Program-made: the position numbers and the translations under genes
The notes under the pieces: model-generated
What the model was told of the DNA's origin: nothing
Seen by the model: the letters and a program-made list of their open reading frames with translations, nothing else
The model's database searches: none
Part shown: positions 60,192 to 64,000 of the stretch, one piece after another
Layout: each line of letters starts with the position of its first letter
How positions within the stretch are numbered: the first letter of the stretch is position 1
NCBI RefSeq assembly: GCF_009193355.1
Contig: NZ_WBVT01000006.1
Location: 48,778-112,777 of the forward strand
Origin: Bifidobacterium leontopitheci
GTDB taxonomy: Bacteria > Actinomycetota > Actinomycetes > Actinomycetales > Bifidobacteriaceae
Reading direction: 5' to 3'
Length of the DNA stretch: 64,000 bases

Positions 60192-62030
60192 TCACTTCCC
60201 TACCGCTTTGCGGTAATCCTTATAGCCTTCGTTGTTCTCCAACGCGGCGTCGACGTCCGCGTTGCCCTGCGCTTCCAGCCATGAGTACATCTCGTCGTAC
60301 AGTGACGTGTTCATGGCGAGGAACGGCAGCAGTTCGCGGCGATTGGCGATCTCGAACTGCTCATTATAGTCGTCGGTGGTCTTCGCCTGCTCCGAGGTGT
60401 ATCCGTCGACTTCGATGATCTGCTCGCGGCGGTTGAGCGCCCCCTTGGAGACCAGGTCGAACACGGATCCGGGCTCGAACGCCGGCTTGAACGCGGTCGG
60501 GTCCTCTTCGGGGGCGGATGCTTCAGCGGCGTCCGCCTGCGTGGGCTGCCATGCCGTGTCGTCGCGTGCGACGGTCTGGTTGTGCGGCATGAACCGCTCG
60601 TGGTCCTGCGGGACTTCGGCCTGTTCGCGGAGCTGGGTGTCAGGCTGCACGATGTCGGACGGAACAGTGTCAGATGGTACAGTGCCGGACGGCATCGCGT
60701 CGACGACGGTGACGCCGGCGGCATACTGTGCCGCCTCCTGCACCGCCTGACGGACGGTCCCCTCGTCGGCCGCCGGCGAGACGGCCGTATCGGCCGTGCC
60801 GCGACCGTCAGCCTGCGCAACGGCTGCACGACGTTCGTCCTCCTGCTGCTGCCGTGCCGCGCGTTCGGCCTCGTCGTGCGCGGCGGCGTCGGCGAACAGG
60901 TCACGCGGCAACGCCACGGCCGGCTTGGCGTCGGTGCCGTTCACGTTGAGCGCGACCGACGGTTCGGTCTTGACGGGCAGCACGACCGGAGCGGCCGGCT
61001 CCGCGGTCTGCGGCGGCTCCTGGGCGGCAGTGGCGGTTTGCGGCTGCGCGGCGGCGGGTTGCGACGGCGACTGGCTGCCGGCTTCGGCTTGTACGGACGG
61101 CTGGGATGCGCCGGTCGGCGCCGGCTGTGCTACGGCAGGTTGTGCTGCGGCCGGCTGCGCTGCGGATTGCTGGACGACAGATGGCTGTGCTGCGTTCTGC
61201 GGATTGCGCTCGGCGGCAGTGACGGACGGCTGCGCTGAAGGCTGCACTGCGACAGCGGCAGACACAGTCTCGCCGCCAGCGGTCTGCGCGGCGGAATCAG
61301 GCTGCACAGGGGCATCAGGCTGTACGGCGGCATCAGCTTGCGCAGTGGCACCGGGTTGCGCTACGGCGACGGCCTGCGCGCCAGCGTCTGGCTGGACAGT
61401 GGCGCCGGACTGCACGGCACCGGCCGTTTGCGCGGCGGAATCAGGCTGTACGGCCGACGTGAGACCGCCCGTCCCCTGGCGTGCCGCCGCGGCGTTCAGC
61501 TCGCCGACACGTTTGCGCACGTTCGCCGCACTGATTGCGGCGGTCGGCTCTCCGGCGCGCAGGTCGAGGATGTCGTCGACGGACATGTCGGCGACGTCAG
61601 GCTCCTGCTTGACGGTGTTCAACGCGTATCCGAACAGATCGGGCACGACGAACGTGTCGCTGACAGGCCGCTCCACGCGGATGAAATCGGCAGGCACGTC
61701 GCCGAACTGCAGCCGCATCGGCGACGTGGGCAGCAGGAAGTCGGTCTGTGGGGGCAGCCGCATGAGGTCGCCGTTGCCGCGCACCACGTACGAGCCGTTC
61801 GTGGAACCGAGGTCGCGCACGACGCCGGCGCCGGACTGGTTCACAGTGAACGTCGCGTGACGTTTCGACATGGAACGGGTGCCGTCGGCGATCTCCACGC
61901 GCCGCGTCCCGTCGTCGGGCAGCGGACGCAACGGCTTGCGGCCGATCTCGATGCTCTCCCCCGGCTTCACCTGCTGATCGACGCCATCGATTCTCACAGT
62001 CCATTGCAGCTGTGTACGCTCGCCAGTCAC
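60192..62030 (-). CDS. FHA-domain protein with long Ala/Gln/Pro linker
   Basis: A 612-residue cytoplasmic protein. Residues about 10-115 form an FHA domain (IEIGRKP, SMSKRHATF, DLGSTNGSYV), which binds phosphothreonine peptides. Residues about 200-360 are a low-complexity Ala/Gln/Pro/Val linker (repeats like AAQPAVAQP). The C-terminal 110 residues (FEPGSVFDLVSKGALNRREQ, then YSWLEAQGNADVDAALENN) look folded and conserved. It overlaps or abuts the helicase-like gene. A Ser/Thr kinase signal is the expected input; no kinase gene lies in the window. Confidence 0.88.
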   Translation of the reverse strand: MTGERTQLQWTVRIDGVDQQVKPGESIEIGRKPLRPLPDDGTRRVEIADGTRSMSKRHATFTVNQSGAGVVRDLGSTNGSYVVRGNGDLMRLPPQTDFLLPTSPMRLQFGDVPADFIRVERPVSDTFVVPDLFGYALNTVKQEPDVADMSVDDILDLRAGEPTAAISAANVRKRVGELNAAAARQGTGGLTSAVQPDSAAQTAGAVQSGATVQPDAGAQAVAVAQPGATAQADAAVQPDAPVQPDSAAQTAGGETVSAAVAVQPSAQPSVTAAERNPQNAAQPSVVQQSAAQPAAAQPAVAQPAPTGASQPSVQAEAGSQSPSQPAAAQPQTATAAQEPPQTAEPAAPVVLPVKTEPSVALNVNGTDAKPAVALPRDLFADAAAHDEAERAARQQQEDERRAAVAQADGRGTADTAVSPAADEGTVRQAVQEAAQYAAGVTVVDAMPSGTVPSDTVPSDIVQPDTQLREQAEVPQDHERFMPHNQTVARDDTAWQPTQADAAEASAPEEDPTAFKPAFEPGSVFDLVSKGALNRREQIIEVDGYTSEQAKTTDDYNEQFEIANRRELLPFLAMNTSLYDEMYSWLEAQGNADVDAALENNEGYKDYRKAVGK

Positions 62031-62480
62031 GTGTCGCCCTTCCTTTCACGCTGTTCACACACTACCTGCCATTGTGTCATGTTCAACGGCGTTTTGGCGG
62101 ATTACGACCGCCGAATTGACAACTTTATCGCATTACCGCGAGTCACGCCCACACTGTACGTCACGGTAGGACACCCCGATGCGTCCGACTGTGCGCCATC
62201 GATCATCGAAGCGACACCCACGCCGTCACCCTGCTCGCCCACGCACAGTGACGCATCGATGAAACCCGTTGCGAACACTGGGTTTTCAGACTTGCGTCAC
62301 TATGCACGGGCGAGCAGGGTGACGCAGGCGTCACGCGACACGGACCGCCGCACATACGGCAAGGACCCCGCGGCCATGCGATGTGCACGACAACGGGGTC
62401 CTTGCGACGTTCAAGCTGCGGTGCCGTACGCGATCACGCACAGCATCCGAGACATACCGCGGGCTTCACTCCCGCATGTA
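62031..62480. other. Spacer between rplL and the FHA gene
   Basis: No gene is seen. It holds the family C repeat at 62225-62323, and near 62365-62407 a segment AAGGACCCCG with complementary CGGGGTCCTT that may form the rplL terminator (about 62361-62404). The FHA promoter lies in 62031-62200. Confidence 0.45.
62225..62323. repeat. Repeat family C, 99-bp palindromic element
   Basis: Arms begin GTCACCCTGCTCGCCC and end GGGCGAGCAGGGTGAC and match over about 31 bases with few mismatches; the centre AACCCGTTGCGAACACTGGGTT forms a second stem. Length is exactly that of 51070-51168. Confidence 0.85.
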
Positions 62481-62864
62481 TTACTTGAGCTCGACGGTGG
62501 CGCCAGCCTCTTCCAGCTGAGCCTTGGCCTTCTCGGCGTCTTCCTTCTTGGCCTTCTCAAGGATGGCCTTCGGAGCGCCGTCGACCATGGCCTTGGCGTC
62601 GGCCAGGCCGGCGTTGGTGATGGCCTTGACAGCCTTGATGACCTGGATCTTCTTGTCGCCGACAGCGGTCAGGACGACATCGAACTCGGTCTTCTCCTCT
62701 TCCTCGGCAGCAGCGCCGGCGGCCGGAGCAGCGGCGACAGCGGCGACCGGAGCGGCAGCCTTGACGTCGAACTTCTCCTCGAAGGCCTTGACGAACTCGG
62801 AGAGCTCGACGAGGGTCATTTCACCGAAAGCTTCCAGCAGCTCTTCGTTGGTGTACTTAGCCAT
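62481..62864 (-). CDS. rplL: 50S ribosomal protein L7/L12
   Basis: A 127-residue L7/L12: N-terminal dimer part [20 protein letters not shown], Ala/Pro hinge, and globular C-terminal domain with [20 protein letters not shown]. It forms the stalk that recruits translation factors. GAAAGGAAG lies before the ATG; rplJ is 99 bases upstream in the same operon. Confidence 0.98.
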   Translation of the reverse strand: MAKYTNEELLEAFGEMTLVELSEFVKAFEEKFDVKAAAPVAAVAAAPAAGAAAEEEEKTEFDVVLTAVGDKKIQVIKAVKAITNAGLADAKAMVDGAPKAILEKAKKEDAEKAKAQLEEAGATVELK

Positions 62865-62963
62865 GATGGCTTCCTTTCGTGTTCGGCCGACGTTCACGTT
62901 CATGCCGCCAGCCAATGTTTGTTTGTTTTCCGATTATGATTCACGCGGCAAGCCGCATGAGGA

Positions 62964-63485
62964 TCAAGCAGCCTTTTCCTGCTTCTCGCGCAGCGCGTCG
63001 ACCGTACGGACCAGCTTGGTGGGCAGTGCGGTGAACAGGTACGCAGCCTTCGCCGTGGTGGCCTTGAGGTCGCCGGCGAACTTGGAGAGCAGCTGCGGAC
63101 GGGACATGAGGTCCGCAAGCTTCTTGGCGCCCTCGGCGTCATAGACGGTGCCATCGGCATAGCCGCCCGTGATCACGAGAGCCTTGTTGGTCTTGGCAAA
63201 GTCACGCAGCGTCTTCGCAGCCTCGATGAAGTCGCCCTTCACGAAGGTGATGGCGGTCGGGCCCTTGAGCAGGTCGTCAAGACCCTCAATGCCCGCTTCC
63301 TTGGCGGCGATGCGCGCCAGCGTGTTCTTAGCCACAGTGTAGGAAGTATCGCGGCCTAGCTTGTCACGCAGTTCGGAAACCTGCGGAACGGTAAGCCCGC
63401 GGTACTCGGTCAGGTAGACAGCGTCGGCGTTACGGAATTGTTCCGTAAGCTCGGCGACCACCGCTTCCTTTTCGGGCCTCTTCAT
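62964..63485 (-). CDS. rplJ: 50S ribosomal protein L10
   Basis: A 173-residue L10: MKRPEKEAVVAELTEQFRNA, YLTEYRGLTVPQVSELRDKL and KNTLARIAAKEAG are typical; the C-terminal helix binds L7/L12 dimers. AAGGAA lies before the ATG. It is preceded by a leader with an attenuator hairpin, as L10 operons commonly are. Confidence 0.98.
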   Translation of the reverse strand: MKRPEKEAVVAELTEQFRNADAVYLTEYRGLTVPQVSELRDKLGRDTSYTVAKNTLARIAAKEAGIEGLDDLLKGPTAITFVKGDFIEAAKTLRDFAKTNKALVITGGYADGTVYDAEGAKKLADLMSRPQLLSKFAGDLKATTAKAAYLFTALPTKLVRTVDALREKQEKAA

Positions 63486-63665
63486 GGCGTTCCTTCCTAG
63501 ATCGGCCATTGATCGGGAAATCCATTCCGCCTGCCCGGGCAATAAAAAAGCCCTGCGCACAGGCAGAGCAACATAAGGCCGTTTCCGGCAGCCCGATAGC
63601 GGGCTTATATCTCTCAACCTGCGCTGGCTTGGCGAACCAAACTTCGTGAGCGCTTGCGCACTCCA
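63486..63665 (-). promoter_or_regulatory. L10 leader RNA region
   Basis: The reverse strand in front of rplJ folds into several stems: GCCCGCTATCGGGC near 63588-63605, CCGGAAACGG next to it, and a terminator at 63550-63569. GCGCAGG (about 63619-63625) can pair with CCTGTGCGC of the terminator stem, giving an antiterminator option. This matches the plan of bacterial L10 leaders bound by L10-L12; assignment is by position and folding by eye. Confidence 0.6.
63544..63569 (-). terminator. Attenuator in the L10 leader
   Basis: On the minus strand GCTCTGC-(CTGTGC)-GCAGGGC is followed by TTTTTTATT, a classical intrinsic terminator about 60 bases before the rplJ start. Confidence 0.8.
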
Positions 63666-63694
63666 ACCAACGGTCTGTGGTTTACAAGATTGAT

Positions 63695-63870
63695 AGAGTA
63701 CGGCTCCCCCGCGACAGCCGCCGCAGGCATCGCCACCCCGGCGTGTCGCGAGGCTATGGGCAACCGGCCCACAACGGACCGTACTCATAGCTCACCTACG
63801 GGTACGTTCCGTCAAGAATATGCAACGGACCGTACTCGAACCGGACGCTACGAGTACGGTCCGTCGAACA
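63695..63870. repeat. Dispersed repeat family B, cluster 3
   Basis: GACCGTACTC-type and GAGTACGGTC-type half-sites near 63697, 63777, 63828 and 63851, with a CGGGTACGTTCCGTC variant near 63798. Same family as 8684 and 39255. Confidence 0.8.
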
Positions 63871-64000
63871 AACCTGACGTTGATAATGGTTATGCCGGTT
63901 AATCCGATCGGCGATAATGGGAGTGGCGGCCTGGCGGTGACCCTGATTCTGACTGACGGCCTCGGTGATCGTGGCCTGTCCTTGTTCCGATTTGTCCCGC
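63871..64000. other. Right window edge, coding status unclear
   Basis: ATG at 63886 or 63892 opens a plus-strand frame to the edge (MVMPVNPIGDNGSGG), and all minus-strand frames are nearly open too. No motif, ribosome site or length allows a call; a gene end or start may lie here. Confidence 0.3.

Noticed and set aside
63886..64000. Start of a plus-strand gene at the right edge
   Set aside because: No ribosome site or recognisable sequence, and the opposite strand is equally open; too short to judge.

Overview
The window is a chromosomal segment of a high-GC actinobacterium, most likely a Bifidobacterium. The reasons are the ribosomal protein sequences, a bifunctional AdhE, glycogen and maltodextrin enzymes (GlgX, MalQ), a HrcA-type CIRCE operator in front of groES, and actinobacterial neighbourhoods such as fdxA-dapC and fmdB-fthC-rimJ. 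The species cannot be fixed from the sequence alone. Most genes lie on the minus strand.

Layout. 1-2339: start of the S10 ribosomal operon (rpsJ, rplC, rplD, rplW, rplB cut by the window edge). 2340-9122: a YwiC-like membrane protein, a large sortase-anchored M1 metallopeptidase, acetolactate decarboxylase, and repeat-rich spacers. 9123-22918: adhE, a divergent ROK regulator, glgX, rpsI-rplM, malQ, a leucine-rich-variant protein, YigZ and a CapA-like protein. 23702-30786: a compact integrated element of about 7 kb in the 3' end of a tRNA-Ser gene, bounded by 65-bp direct repeats. It carries an integrase, an excisionase-like HTH protein, a Rep-like P-loop ATPase, two small genes, nested inverted repeats of TGTAGACA iterons, and nearly 2 kb of repeat-rich DNA without a convincing gene. 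30859-41286: drug/metabolite exporter, DNA polymerase IV, fdxA-dapC, amino-acid permease, murB, HAD hydrolase, rpmG with three tRNAs (Tyr, Thr, Met), and a HisC-like aminotransferase. 41395-50937: MoxR with a fused DUF58-transglutaminase protein, then an active-site-bearing serine hydrolase next to a zinc-ribbon membrane protein that looks like its inactive relative. 51304-56169: groES with CIRCE, a membrane protein, rimJ, fthC, fmdB, and a SAF-domain protein. 56276-62030: FHA protein, a 1210-residue helicase-like protein that has lost its ATPase motifs, and a small partner. 62481-63485: rplJ-rplL behind a leader with an attenuator.

Three families of short intergenic repeats recur: (A) a paired hairpin with core CCCCCAGTCAG; (B) GAGTACGGTC/GACCGTACTC repeats; (C) 99-bp palindromic elements with GTCACYCTGCTCG ends. 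The strongest candidates for something new are the tRNA-Ser element, with an origin-like iteron palindrome but no recognisable transfer or capsid gene, and the FHA/pseudo-helicase locus. All functional statements come from reading motifs by eye; no database search was run.
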